From Prorocentrum cordatum (Eukaryota > Sar > Dinophyceae > Prorocentrales > Prorocentraceae), in contig CAUYUJ010018060.1 in NCBI GenBank assembly GCA_963575745.1, positions 55,001-119,000 of the forward strand: a DNA stretch of 64,000 bases, read 5' to 3'. A program made the position numbers and the translations under genes. Positions 50,888-60,722 of the stretch are shown here, one piece after another. Within the stretch, counting starts at the first letter, position 1; each line of letters begins with the position of its first letter. The notes under the pieces were generated by a model. The model was not told the DNA's origin, made no database searches, and worked only from the letters and a program-made list of their open reading frames with translations.

Positions 50888-51828
50888 GGAAGGTTGTGTC
50901 TTTTTCCAAAGACACTTCCGGAAGGACGGGGTGCCGACTCGGTGGCGGTAATTAACGCTTGGGCGGGGTGGGGCTCGTCGGGGCGGGGACGAACTGCGAC
51001 CGCCATGGCATTGCCGCGAGCACCGACATAAGCGGGGGGGGGGCCAAGCCCCCCTCCCTACGAGACCGGGGCACAGTAGACGGGGGTGTAACTATCCAGT
51101 GCGGGCGGGTCGTTTTCTTGCAAGCCACGCTCTCCCTCATCCGGCGCTTTTGCAAACGCCGACGCCGCGCAATGTTGCGCGCCACCCAAGTCTACGCCGG
51201 CGGGGCACCGTTTTACGTACGGTCGTTACCGTGGTCCGGGGAGGCGGGGGGGCTCAGGTGATGACCGTTACGCGCCCAGAAATAAATCAAAAGCACTCCC
51301 CGAAGCCCAGAGAAGGCCCCAAACCCTCCGTCGTGATGTTGTGCCGCAGCGCGAAGACTGGAGCTCGTTGTTTGATGTTACGTGCGATGACACCCGTGAC
51401 CCGTCCCGCCTCCACCCCCTCCCCCCAGCCCTGATAACGCTACGATTCGCACTGGCGCCGTGTGGAAGCAGCCGTCCCTAGGTATTCCCATATGGCCCTG
51501 ACGCGAATCGTAACGTAACTAGCCTCCTCCTCCCTCCTCCCCCGCTGTCACGCCCTGTCTCGCCAGGAGAAATAACATAATCATGCCAGGGGGGTTGGCG
51601 TTGAAGTACCATGTGGGACCTGCTTTCGCAAATGAGCATGCCGTGGACGGATCTACCCTTCCTCTGACGCCGAACGCAACGGCCGCGACGTCTTTTAGAC
51701 ATATTCACCTTAAATGTGTTGATACGCAACGATACTTAAGGTGTCTATGGACGCCTGTGACTGGAAAATCAAAACGGCATTTGGTATATGCCCCAGAAAG
51801 AAGCCTTCTAGAAGCAGGTACACGCCGG

Positions 51829-52010
51829 TCGGAAAAAGTGGGTAGAAACATGAAGTAGGAAGGCGCTGGAAGTAGATCGGGCTTTCGCACGACCCCTGAA
51901 GAGGAGGGAAGAAGGAAGCCTTTCGATCCTTGAGGTAGGAATGCGCCGAAACTAGACTGGGATCTGGGAACAAAAAATCACCTACTTTCAACGACCGGCG
52001 TGTAGACATT
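51829..52010. repeat. Dispersed repeat copy 2
   Basis: Diverged partner of 29820-30000. The minus strand reads LQGSCESPIYFQRLPTSCF against a similar peptide in copy 1. Confidence 0.65.
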
Positions 52011-52179
52011 GCCGTCCAAGGTCGGCGCCCCGACCCGACTCCTGGAGCAGGGCGTCCAGGGAGGGCGCCTCGGCAAGCAGGAGCTCAGCCCCACGCCGCA
52101 GCTCGCGGCGCAGCCGGCGGCCCTCTGCCTCCGGCAGGTGGGGGATGCACAGGTCCACCTGGGAGGGCGCTCGCGTGTT

Positions 52180-52435
52180 CCACCTCGTCCTCGCCATCGT
52201 CCTCGTCCTCGTCATCGGCATCGTCATCGTCATCTGCCTCCTTCTGTTCCTCCGCCTCCGTTTTCATCCTGCTCCGCCTTCCTCCCTCCCTCTTCGTCCT
52301 CCGTTCTCCCCCTCGTGCTCCCCCGTCCTTCTCCGTCTTCCTCCTCCTCCTCCTCCTCCTCCTCCTCCGCTTCCTACTCCGCCTCCTCCTCCTCCTCCTC
52401 CTCATCCTCCTCCTCGTCCTCAGACCAGCAGACCG
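52180..52435. repeat. TCC/CTC microsatellite tracts
   Basis: TCCTCGTCATCG-type then (CTC)n runs. No gene. Confidence 0.8.
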
Positions 52436-52439
52436 ACCG

Positions 52440-52910
52440 ACCACCCAGCGGACCAGCAGACCGACCACCGACCGCCGACTAGCAGACCAGCAGGCCGACT
52501 ACCACCGACCGACCAGCAGACCCACCGACTCCCACAACGACCGAACGACGACCCCACCGACCACAGACAAGCAGACCGACCAGCAGACCGACCAGCAGAC
52601 CGGCAAACCAACAGGCCGAACGCCGCACCCTCCGACCAACCAGCAGACCAAGAGACCGACCACCGACCGCCGACTAGCAGACCAGCAGGCCGACTACCAC
52701 CGACCGACCAGCAGACCCACCGACTCCCACAAAGATCAAACGACGACCCCACCGACCACCGACCAACAGACCGACCAGCAGACCGGCAAAGCAACAAACC
52801 GCACGCCAGACCGACCGACCGACCAGCAGACCAGCAGACCGACCCCCGCCCGCCGGCCAACAGACTGGCAGACCTATGACCGACCAGCGACCAGCAGACC
52901 CACCGGCCCC
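52440..52910. repeat. GACCGACCAGCA minisatellite with 195-bp higher-order period
   Basis: Basic units of ACCGACCAGCAG with drift are organised into two long units: CCGACCACCGACCGCCGACT occurs at 52461 and 52656 with the same downstream order. It continues almost directly into the LINE RT. Confidence 0.85.
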
Positions 52911-52924
52911 CACCCTTCACACCG

Positions 52925-54560
52925 AAAGAGCTAAACAAGGTGATCAAAGGTCTCCGGCTTGGTAAAGCCCCAGACACGAAAGGCCTCCGCGCAGAGATGC
53001 TCAAAGAAGGCACAGAGGAACTCAGAGGTGCACTTTTCAACCTCTACAACACGGTCCTGCGGCGCGAAGCCCCGCCGCCGGCCAGCTGGAAGAGCAATGT
53101 CATTACAGTCATACCAAAAAGTGGAGATCTCGCGCTCCACAAAACTACCGCCCGATTTGTACGATAGCATTGTTGTACAAGCTCTTCGGCCGACTACTGT
53201 ACAACAGGCTACAACCGACGCTTGACTCACACCAGACTGCCGACCAGGCGGGCTTCAGATCAGGCCACTCGACGACTGACCACCTCTTTACCTTCCATTT
53301 CTGGCGCGAGCAAGCAAACGAATGGGGCCAAAACCTATGGGTCGCAGCACTTGACTTCAAAAAAGCTTTCGACTCAGTTGAGCACAAGAGCATATGGGCA
53401 GCACTGAAGGCACAAGGGGTCCAACCTGGATACGTTGCACTATTCCAACAGCTCTATGAGGGACAGACAACCACGGTGAGGACAGACGTCAGCAGCAGAC
53501 CCCTTAGCCTCCTGCGGGGCACGAAGCAAGGAGACCCACTCAGCTCCCTACTCTTCAACGCTCTTCTACAATACATCCTTGGACCGCTGGTCTCCGAATG
53601 GCAGCAAAAAAGGAAGGGAGTCGAATTGGGATTCACGAGCACCGCCACGCTGACCAACGTACGCTTCGCCGACGACGTGCTCTTGACCAGCCAAACTCTC
53701 CCACGCCTGACAGCGATGCTTGACGACATTGTGCGCGCGACGGGGCTACACGGGCTCGAACTACACCCATACAAGACCAAAATACCGAGCAACCAGACGA
53801 AAAGGACCGGAAGGGCGAGCTCACGCACAACACATTTCCAAGACATGGATATAGAAATCGTTCCATACGAGGGCAATCCAATTGATCAGCTTCCACGAAC
53901 CGATGGAAACGGAAATCCACCATCGCACGCGAGCTGCATGGGCATCATTTGCGTCTCGCAAGCAGGAGCTGACCAGCAAACACTACCCACTGGCTCACCG
54001 ACTCCGACTTTCCAACAGCACTGCAGCACCAACAGCGTTGTACGGAACAGAGACGTGGACGCTCACGGACCCTCTACGGGGCAGCATCTACGACGGACAC
54101 AACGACGCATGCTTCGCATGATCATCAGAACGCCACGGAGACGCACAACGAAAGAAGCCGGCACTCACAGCGGCCAGGGACCTAATCTCGACGGCGCGAA
54201 CAACGAAACACAAAACCACGAAGACCGCACCAACAGCACTAGCGACGATGCAGGCAGCGACCCATCACAGTGTGATGCACCTGACACGCCTGACAAGCAC
54301 AGCGAAGACGGCGAAGACAGCACCACTGCAGACGAAATGGAACCATGGGTCGACTACATCCAGCGAGCGACACGCGCGCAGAGCACCTCATGAAACTCCA
54401 CCACAGTGACAACTGGGAGACGTTGCGCAAACGGAACATATGGCGCATGGCTTCGCGAGTCGCAAACCACGCCCGGACGAGGTGGACATGGCGAATGCTG
54501 CGCTGGTACCCAGTTCTCAACCCGCGACAGCGGGGACACAAGCAGCACGGTGGCTAAAAC
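52925..54560 (+). pseudogene. RTE-like LINE reverse transcriptase, frameshifted
   Basis: First frame (52940-53167): KVIKGLRLGKAPDTKGL, FNLYNTVL and VITVIPKSGD. After a one-base shift in an A run near 53142 the second frame reads NYRPICTIALLYKLFGRLL, ADQAGFRSGHSTTDHL, VAALDFKKAFDSVEH (motif A), LRGTKQGDPLSSLLFNALL (motif B) and VRFADDVLL (motif C, about 53662-53688). At about 53880 the frame shifts again: ETEIHHRTRAAWASF and ALYGTETWTL, then TQRRMLRMI in a third frame and RNIWRMASRVANHARTRW near 54440-54490. This post-RT layout (ETW, then RRMLR, then a helical end) is that of RTE-type LINEs. No endonuclease is visible upstream, where the minisatellite begins, so the copy is 5'-truncated or rearranged. 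All RT catalytic residues remain. Confidence 0.75.
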
Positions 54561-54878
54561 AAGCGTTGGGACGACGACGTCACCACTTATTCGCGTCAAC
54601 GCAGACCAAATCTCCACCGACCGCCCGCGCAAGCCCATTCGAAAGGACAACCGAACGACATCACATGGACGCAAACCGCCCAAGACACCGAAGCATAGAC
54701 AGCGCTCGGGCACCACTTCACCGACCTCACGTCGACCAGAACCCGGAACTCAGACCAACGACGTAAAATTCAGCGAACATCGAGACGTCTCGCCCAACCC
54801 GCGCCGACACCGAAACCAAGGACGTGATTTTCCTCCTCCTCCTCCTCCTTCTCCCATTTCTCCTCCTAACTTGTTTAT

Positions 54879-54883
54879 GTCTC
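54879..54883. repeat. Copia target-site duplication, left
   Basis: GTCTC, identical to 60723-60727. Confidence 0.9.
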
Positions 54884-55014
54884 TGTAGCTAGATTGATGA
54901 TGTTGCGCTCATCTCCTGAGCCAAGAAGACCTGTCAACACTGCTCCGACCATGCCATGCTATGCTTACTCCTGCACAGGGGGGCCTCCAACCCCAGCAAA
55001 AACAATCCACAACA
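54884..55014 (-). repeat. Copia 3' LTR (131 bp)
   Basis: TGTAGCTAGATTGATGATG to CCACAACA on the plus strand. Same length as the 5' LTR, with eight substitutions. The adjoining minus-strand G run (ACGGGGGCG) is a weak polypurine tract. 55015-55344 is 3' untranslated with no gene. Confidence 0.95.
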
Positions 55015-55344
55015 CGCCCCCGTGGAAGCTCGGCGAAAGCCTAGAGTCGAGCTTTCAAACGACTCCCATAAAGATGCAGACTGGGCTGGGGCGCCCCCCG
55101 GGCTGAATAGGTATAACAATCAGAGCACTATCCCACAGCGGGTCTGAGCGTATCGAGTGGACTCGCTTGATCGGTTCAGCATCCAATGAGAAAACTACTA
55201 GTATTAAGCATGGCGGATAGAGCGTGAGCTCAGCAAATCTCGCACCGTCCTCTCTCACAGTGCAACGCGTAGCCGCTCAAGGTCCCCACCCTGGCCCTCA
55301 GTACAGAAAGCCCTCTGGCCTTGCCGTCACTCCCAGCATGCACC

Positions 55345-56511
55345 TCAAGGAAGGCACCGTGCATGCTGATCGGCAGTGGCTGGAAACGCGGAGTAGCCCA
55401 TCTCCACCTGTATGTTGTCTGCGATTGAGTGCCAACCGTCCTCCTCGTCCGGTTGCTCTGCTCCACCATCCATGGTCGACGTGGTTGACATGCAGCCGAT
55501 GCCTGAGTCGATCTTCTTGTCCTTCGCGTCATCGGGCCCGGTCAAGACAAGGAGCCACTCTGGCTCCCCCCAGCTGGCGTAGCGGAACCCCGCGTAGCCG
55601 AAGACGGTGGCCACGACCAGCGCCCAGACGACCACCACCAGCCAATAGTTCGTCCAGTCGCTCGCGACCGCGCCGTCCTTGGAGCAAACCTCCGTGTCGT
55701 AGTGGCCGTCGCACTCGGTGGCGGGTCCTTCGCACCTCTGAAAGAGCGCCACCGCCGCCGTGATCATCGCCAGGACCGCTGAGCGGCTCACACCCGGTGA
55801 AGTGGCCACGCCTCTGGCGCGCCGAACCCGGGCCGCCGCCCCCACGTCGAAGTCCACCTCCTCCGACTGGTGGTCGCTCTCCGCGACCTGGCCCATGTCC
55901 GCGTAGATGCCGCTCATCGCCCCGAGCTTAACGAAGCGCTCGTACCCGAGGAGTTTCGCGCCCAAGTCCGCCTTGTTGTCGTCGGTGCCGACGGCCCCGA
56001 GGCCCATCAGCATCCTCTTGATCGCCTGCTGGAGCCAAAGCGCGCGCGCCTCGGGCGGCCGACGAGTCCGTCGGGCCGCCGACGAGTCCGTCAAAAGAGT
56101 AGCCGCCACCGTGAAGCCCGTGAGCTCCAGGAGCGACTTGAAGTAAAGGAGGTCCTCGGCGACCGCCGTCGCCGCGTAATGCTCTGCCACTCCCGAGCTG
56201 GTTGCCACGATCCCCTGGCGCCTGCTGAACATGGGGGCGCTGTCAACCTCGATCTCGCCGCTCGACTGCGACCTCCTCGTCGGCAGGTCACCTGCCCAGT
56301 CGCTGTCGCCGTAGCCCACCAGTTCCACGTTCGAGCCCTCCGTCGGCCTCGGAAGCCAGTTCACCGCGCCCCTCGTGCCCATCAGGTACCTGACCGGCCT
56401 CTTGAGTGCGGTGAAGGCGCCGACGGTGGGGCCCGACAGCATCCGTCCTAGCAAGCTCACCTCACACTGGCAGTCCGCCCTGCCCTGGGCGTAGTACATC
56501 AGCGCCCCCAC
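55345..56511 (-). CDS. Copia RNase H with C-terminal membrane tail
   Basis: Minus-strand frame. It begins with the end of RT (ALMYYAQGRADCQCEVSLL and ALKRPVRYLMGTRG, usual in Copia). RNase H motifs: VGYGDSDWAGD (Asp), SSGVAEHYAATAVAED (Glu), LLTDSSAARR (Asp) and DNKADLGAKLLGYERF (last Asp, normally the terminal Copia motif). Copia polyproteins usually end soon after this point; here about 180 residues follow. They contain a hydrophobic SAVLAMITAAVALF (about 55740-55785), a short Cys-containing stretch, a second segment WLVVVVWALVVATVFGYAG (about 55580-55650), then an acidic tail. The two segments could form a membrane hairpin or a signal plus anchor. The tail's origin is unknown. The frame is joined to upstream RT by a frameshift near 56500. 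Confidence 0.75.
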   Translation of the reverse strand: MGALMYYAQGRADCQCEVSLLGRMLSGPTVGAFTALKRPVRYLMGTRGAVNWLPRPTEGSNVELVGYGDSDWAGDLPTRRSQSSGEIEVDSAPMFSRRQGIVATSSGVAEHYAATAVAEDLLYFKSLLELTGFTVAATLLTDSSAARRTRRPPEARALWLQQAIKRMLMGLGAVGTDDNKADLGAKLLGYERFVKLGAMSGIYADMGQVAESDHQSEEVDFDVGAAARVRRARGVATSPGVSRSAVLAMITAAVALFQRCEGPATECDGHYDTEVCSKDGAVASDWTNYWLVVVVWALVVATVFGYAGFRYASWGEPEWLLVLTGPDDAKDKKIDSGIGCMSTTSTMDGGAEQPDEEDGWHSIADNIQVEMGYSAFPATADQHARCLP

Positions 56512-57278
56512 GCAAGATCGGTAGATGCCAGCCTGAACGGGAGACAGGGCAGAGATGCCTCCCCATGAGTGCCTTGTGAGCTGGCACCCCTGGCGTGGGC
56601 GCCGTGTTCGAGTTCCCGAGGCCGAGGGTCTCCACCACGAAGTCCAGATTCTTCGGGTTCGCTTTCAGCCCCGTCCCGTGCTCGAACCGCGTTCTCAGCC
56701 TCTTCAGGTGCTCGTAGGTGGTGCCGTACTCGAGGAACTCGCCGCCGCTGAAGGTCACGTGCTGTCCCAGCTCATCGCGGAAGCCCTCCAACGCGCCCCA
56801 TTGGTCCTGCCATGTGCAGGTCGTCCACGTGGAGCTCGGCCACCACCTCAGTCCCCGAGTTGTAGAAGAACTGAGGGGCCACCTCGCACCTCGCCATGCG
56901 CATCTCGTCCGCGAGGGTGCCCGCCATGTGCTCCACCCAGCCAGGCGCCTCCGTGCGCCTGCCAGGCAGCTGTCTCTTCGGCTTCCAGTAGATGTCCGTG
57001 CTCCTGCCCTCTGCCTGCAGCCTGTCCAGGTACTCCTGCGGTGTTTCCACCACCGCGTCCTCGTGCTCGGGCGCCTGGTAGAAGGCGTCCGTCACGTCCA
57101 GCGTCATCACCTCGAAGCCGCGCTTGAGAGCCACGAAGTTGATGAGCCTATTGGAGATCGGAGCCGATCCTGGCGCGAACAGGCCGTCGCGCCGCTCCTG
57201 CCAGCGGAACTCACGGCAGACGAACCTCACCTTGAGCTGCCACTCCTGTCGCGCTGGCTCCCACCTCCACTGCTTCTC
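56462..57278 (-). pseudogene. Copia reverse transcriptase, frameshifted
   Basis: Minus strand. It follows the integrase frame after an in-frame TGA (57279-57281). VRFVCREFRW, then FEVMTLDVTDAFYQAPE (motif A; catalytic Asp, about 57080-57103), and VAELHVDDLHMAGP (motif C, Asp pair, about 56815-56832). The central LYGLKQ-type stretch is poorly preserved (KPKRQLPGRRTEAPGWV). A shift near 56780 leads to GLKANPKNLDFVVETLGL in the next frame, and a second near 56500 leads to the RNase H frame. Copia identity is clear. Confidence 0.75.
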
Positions 57279-60200
57279 TCAGCGTGTGGCGATGTGCTTC
57301 ATTCCCCTTGCCTCCGACTTGGGGATGTTCTCGCCGGCGCCGTGGTCCAGGAGGCTCTGCAGGTGCTCCAGCGTGAGCTTCTTGTCCAGCTCGTCCTGCG
57401 TGTCCACGTCGAACATGCCCTCGGTCGGGTCCTCGACCTCATCCGAGATCTCCTCCCAGAACGCGTCGGGGGGGTCGTCTCCGCTGCCAGCGCCCAGCTC
57501 GTGAACCGCTGCAACCCGCGCTCGCTTGCTCTCTGAGGCCTCCGCCTCAGGCGGCAGCCCGCGCCTCGCTGCCTGCAGGGGCGGCGCCCCCATGGCCACG
57601 TCTCGCGGCGCAGGCGGCGCCGGCTGCTGGGGCTGCGGCTGTGGCTGCGGCGGGCTCGCCGCCGCCGCTGGGCCTGGGGCCTGCGGCGGGGCCTGGGGCT
57701 GAGCAGGGTCCGCTCCGCCCTCGGATGGCCCTGCCTGCGGTTGTGCCTGCTGCTCCTGCTGCTCCTCCGCCCTCGAGATCTCTGTCGCCACGCGCGGGGC
57801 TGCCCGTCGTCGCCTCGACCTCTCGGGCGCCGTCCTCGGCGCCCAGGGGAGGCCCGTCGCCGACGGCAAGAGGTCCTTGTCGGTCTGTCTGCCCTCAGGT
57901 AGCCGTCGCGCTGCCCGAGCTCGATCGATCCCCTGCGGCGTCATCATCAAATGCTCCTGGGGCTCGTCGGATCTGCCAGCCCAGATCCCACGGCCCCACT
58001 GTGCCTCCCCGCGGCGTAGCCGCCGTCCTCCACCAAGTCCTCGATGCTTTGGTCGAGCTATTCGATGCAGCACCGTCTCGCCGCAGTTGCAAATGTCGCC
58101 CTTGTAGGGCGCGCCTGTCGCTATCTCATGTGGGGTCTGTCCTTCAGCCCGTCGCGAGTACCGTTCGTGCAGCCACACAGCGTGACGCATCATCCAGGCC
58201 CAGATCGGCATCGCCGCGGTGATCCTGGTGCCGTAGCGCTTCTCGAGATCCAGCCTGAGGACTCGCGTCTGGCCCTCAACGATCTTCACCGCCGCCTCCG
58301 CTGGGTTAGACTGGCTGCTGTGCTTGGGCGTCAGTTCTGGAGTGGCCTTGCCCGTCAGCTCTGCGACCACCCCGCCCAGGATTGCCTGCGTTCCAGGCTC
58401 GGAGTCGGCCCTGAGTCTGCACTTGCCCGGCTCGAGCCGCTGCGCGAACGATTTGACGCAGGCAATCGTGCATGGTGATGCCGACTTCGATGGGCATGGA
58501 ATAACCTTCACCACTCCCGCGTCCGAGCTGAACCCCACGAGCATCGTCGCGCATGCGTGCTCAACCTTCGTCAAGTCCCCGTCCTCACCAGCCGTCTTGC
58601 AGAACCCGAAGTCGTAGCTGATGAGCGGCGCCTTCCGCTCGGAGTCCTCGAGCGTGACCTGAGTGTTGGGGGCGTCGGGCGCCTCGCCGCGGATGCGCTC
58701 CTCGTACCAGGGCGCGGCTGGCAGATGGGTGAGGCGATGCTGCCTCTCCTCCTCAACGCTCGGAACCTTCGGCGCGGGTAGCTGCCTCGGCTCGACGGGG
58801 TCGCGTTGGATCCCGAGCTGCTCCTTGACTGCCTGCTTCTGCGCCCTCTCAGCTTCCGATCGCTTGACCGCTGCCTCCGCCGCGATGAGCCTGTCCCAGA
58901 GCGCCGCCTTGGTGCCGTAGATGGGCATGAACAGCTCCCTCAGCCTGGCCCTCATCGCGCCGACCGAGCTGTCCGCGTTGAGCACAGGAGCCGCCGCCGC
59001 ATCCTGCCGCTCTGCCGCGCCGCGGCAATGGTGAGCCTCGGATGCAGGGCCCGCCGAGACAACCGGGAGCCTGAGGCTGTTCCTCTCCAGCTCGAGCTGC
59101 ACGCTGCGATGGCCCTTCGTCATGTAGAGCCCGTCCTCCAGGCTGAGGTTGAACATGCAGCCCTGCCCGAGCAGCTTCCCCATGCTCAGCAGCTCATCGT
59201 TCACGTCAGCGACGAGGAGGTCCGCCGTCGCCTTGATGCCCTCCTTCATGGCCATCTCAACTCCCCTCAGGCCTGCCGTCGGTCGCGGGCGCTGCTGCAC
59301 GTCAAAGAGCCTCGGCGCGTCCATTGCAGCGCTGACGGGGGCCTCTGGGACGAATCTGTGTCTGTGCCTGCAGAGATGGTCGCCGCTGCCGCTGTCGATC
59401 AGGATGGAGCCGCCGACCTTCGCCACCTTGCCGTCTGTCCCCGCCGCTACCGCGAACACCCAGCCGTCGGGTGTGCCGTCGCAGTAGCCCGACGCCGCCT
59501 TCACCGCGCCATCCGCTGGCTGCTGGCCTGATGACGAGGCTGCGTCGCCTTGAACCGCTCGAGTGTGACATGGCACTTGCTTCGCGTCGTCGGCCTTCTC
59601 CTTCCTGCAGTCGGCCCGCTTGTGGCCCCACTTGCCGCAGTAGCCGCACTCGCCGTCAAAGAACTCCGTCTGGCTCTTGCCGCGCTTGCCGCCGTCGCGA
59701 GCCTTGGACTTGGCATTCGGTTCCTTACCCTTCTGGAACTTGCCCGACTTCCCGCCTGACTTGTCCGACTTGTGTGTCTTGCCCGTGCCGCTGGCCTTAC
59801 CGCTGGGAAGCTGGGCACAAACCGCGCCCACCTGCATCGGCGCGACCCCGCCCACGTCTGGGACGTGTGTGAAGGTCCTTCCCTGATTGTAGTAGCCCCT
59901 GATGTGGCTGCGAGCTGCGCCGAACGTGAGCTTCACCTCCCCTGGGGCCTGTCGCAGCACTTCACGACATGGATCTGGCGCGCGCTCAAGCAGCACGGTC
60001 ACCCTAACATTATCCGAGACTGCCTCGCCACTCTGGCCCACAGGCTCGGCCACGACCGCCTCCCAGGCGGTGGGCGACTGAAAGAAGTCGATGCCCCCCT
60101 CGCGATCCTTGGCCCACATGTCCTGCGGGTTCAGGATGAACCGCAGCATCGCCGTCCAACGATTCCCTGAAAGGCTCTCGTACTCATACTCATGCTTGAG

Positions 60201-60500
60201 CTTGCGCCGCGCCTCGAGGCCGTTCTTGCGCGAGAGCTTGACCACTCCCACCGCCTTGCCCTCGCAATAAGTGGTCAGCAGGTGCCACAAACGCTGGCTG
60301 ACCTGCCTGGCGCGCTCGTCGAGCTGGCCGTTCAGCAGCGGATCCTGCCTCTGGCCCGCCGCTGCCATGAACTCCTCAAAGCCGAGCAGCGCGGTGTAGG
60401 CCTCGAATCGGAGACTCCAGTCCCCCCACTTCTCATCCGTGCCGTCATACCGCTGCAGCCGCATGTCGGTCCGCACGTCGGCCACCCCGATCGCCGCCAT
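57279..60500 (-). CDS. Copia gag-protease-integrase polyprotein
   Basis: Minus strand, ATG at 60500, 1,073 residues, intact. Gag: KWGDWSLRFEAYTALLGFEEF and an ERAPDPCREVLRQAP region as in Copia capsids. A CCHC knuckle at residues about 282-297 (CGYCGKWGHKRADC; C-x2-C-x4-H-x4-C) follows a Lys/Ser/Gly linker. Protease: ILIDSGSGDHLC (residue about 365). A SAP-like helical segment lies at about residues 510-550. Integrase: SYDFGF (first Asp, about 626), RADSEPGTQ (second Asp) and NPAEAAV (Glu) with exactly 35 residues between the second Asp and the Glu, the DD35E spacing. A long Pro/Gln/Ala linker (about 880-1000) precedes an acidic helical end. TGA at 57279-57281 separates it from RT in the same frame; read-through would give a Gag-Pol fusion. 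Confidence 0.9.
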   Translation of the reverse strand: MAAIGVADVRTDMRLQRYDGTDEKWGDWSLRFEAYTALLGFEEFMAAAGQRQDPLLNGQLDERARQVSQRLWHLLTTYCEGKAVGVVKLSRKNGLEARRKLKHEYEYESLSGNRWTAMLRFILNPQDMWAKDREGGIDFFQSPTAWEAVVAEPVGQSGEAVSDNVRVTVLLERAPDPCREVLRQAPGEVKLTFGAARSHIRGYYNQGRTFTHVPDVGGVAPMQVGAVCAQLPSGKASGTGKTHKSDKSGGKSGKFQKGKEPNAKSKARDGGKRGKSQTEFFDGECGYCGKWGHKRADCRKEKADDAKQVPCHTRAVQGDAASSSGQQPADGAVKAASGYCDGTPDGWVFAVAAGTDGKVAKVGGSILIDSGSGDHLCRHRHRFVPEAPVSAAMDAPRLFDVQQRPRPTAGLRGVEMAMKEGIKATADLLVADVNDELLSMGKLLGQGCMFNLSLEDGLYMTKGHRSVQLELERNSLRLPVVSAGPASEAHHCRGAAERQDAAAAPVLNADSSVGAMRARLRELFMPIYGTKAALWDRLIAAEAAVKRSEAERAQKQAVKEQLGIQRDPVEPRQLPAPKVPSVEEERQHRLTHLPAAPWYEERIRGEAPDAPNTQVTLEDSERKAPLISYDFGFCKTAGEDGDLTKVEHACATMLVGFSSDAGVVKVIPCPSKSASPCTIACVKSFAQRLEPGKCRLRADSEPGTQAILGGVVAELTGKATPELTPKHSSQSNPAEAAVKIVEGQTRVLRLDLEKRYGTRITAAMPIWAWMMRHAVWLHERYSRRAEGQTPHEIATGAPYKGDICNCGETVLHRIARPKHRGLGGGRRLRRGEAQWGRGIWAGRSDEPQEHLMMTPQGIDRARAARRLPEGRQTDKDLLPSATGLPWAPRTAPERSRRRRAAPRVATEISRAEEQQEQQAQPQAGPSEGGADPAQPQAPPQAPGPAAAASPPQPQPQPQQPAPPAPRDVAMGAPPLQAARRGLPPEAEASESKRARVAAVHELGAGSGDDPPDAFWEEISDEVEDPTEGMFDVDTQDELDKKLTLEHLQSLLDHGAGENIPKSEARGMKHIATR

Positions 60501-60573
60501 CGCTGCTGAAGAGCAGCCCTCATCACGAGCGGGGAGGTCGCGCGGCGCGCGAGCTCAACTCCCGTGGCGTGGG

Positions 60574-60591
60574 AACCGAGCCCCGCTACCA
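60574..60591 (-). promoter_or_regulatory. Copia primer-binding site
   Basis: Directly after the 5' LTR's terminal CA the minus strand reads TGGTAGCGGGGCTCGGTT. TGG start and zero spacing are as expected; the primer tRNA would end in GCTACCA, as many initiator-Met tRNAs do. The tRNA identity is inferred. Confidence 0.7.
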
Positions 60592-60722
60592 TGTAGCTAG
60601 ATTGATGATGTTGCGCTCATCTCCTGAGCCAAGAGGACCTGTCAACACTGCTCCGATCATGCCATGCTATGCTCACTCCTGCACAGGGGGGTCTCCAAAC
60701 CCAGCAAATTCAACCCACAACA
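60592..60722 (-). repeat. Copia 5' LTR (131 bp)
   Basis: Same boundaries as the 3' LTR: TGTAGCTAG on the plus strand to CCACAACA. Confidence 0.95.

Larger units (their letters stand above)
54884..60722 (-). mobile_element. Complete Ty1/copia LTR retrotransposon
   Basis: 5,839 bp with two 131-bp LTRs (TGT to ACA ends), a 5-bp duplication GTCTC, PBS next to the 5' LTR, and gag-PR-IN-RT-RH in Copia order (integrase before RT). Eight differences between the LTRs (about 6 percent) and several frameshifts indicate an old copy. Confidence 0.95.

Noticed and set aside
52145-52879. Pro/Asp/Thr-rich protein
   Set aside because: The frame is the GACCGACCAGCA minisatellite; the repeat unit explains it fully.
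54884-55014. TTGGCTCAGGAG in the Copia LTR (minus strand) as a DinoSL relict
   Set aside because: Only eight contiguous bases match the leader, and the segment is inside an LTR defined by ends and TSD.
55345-55900. Calling the Copia tail a viral-type envelope protein
   Set aside because: Only two hydrophobic segments are seen, with no separate ORF, cleavage site or fusion peptide pattern; left as a membrane tail of unknown role.
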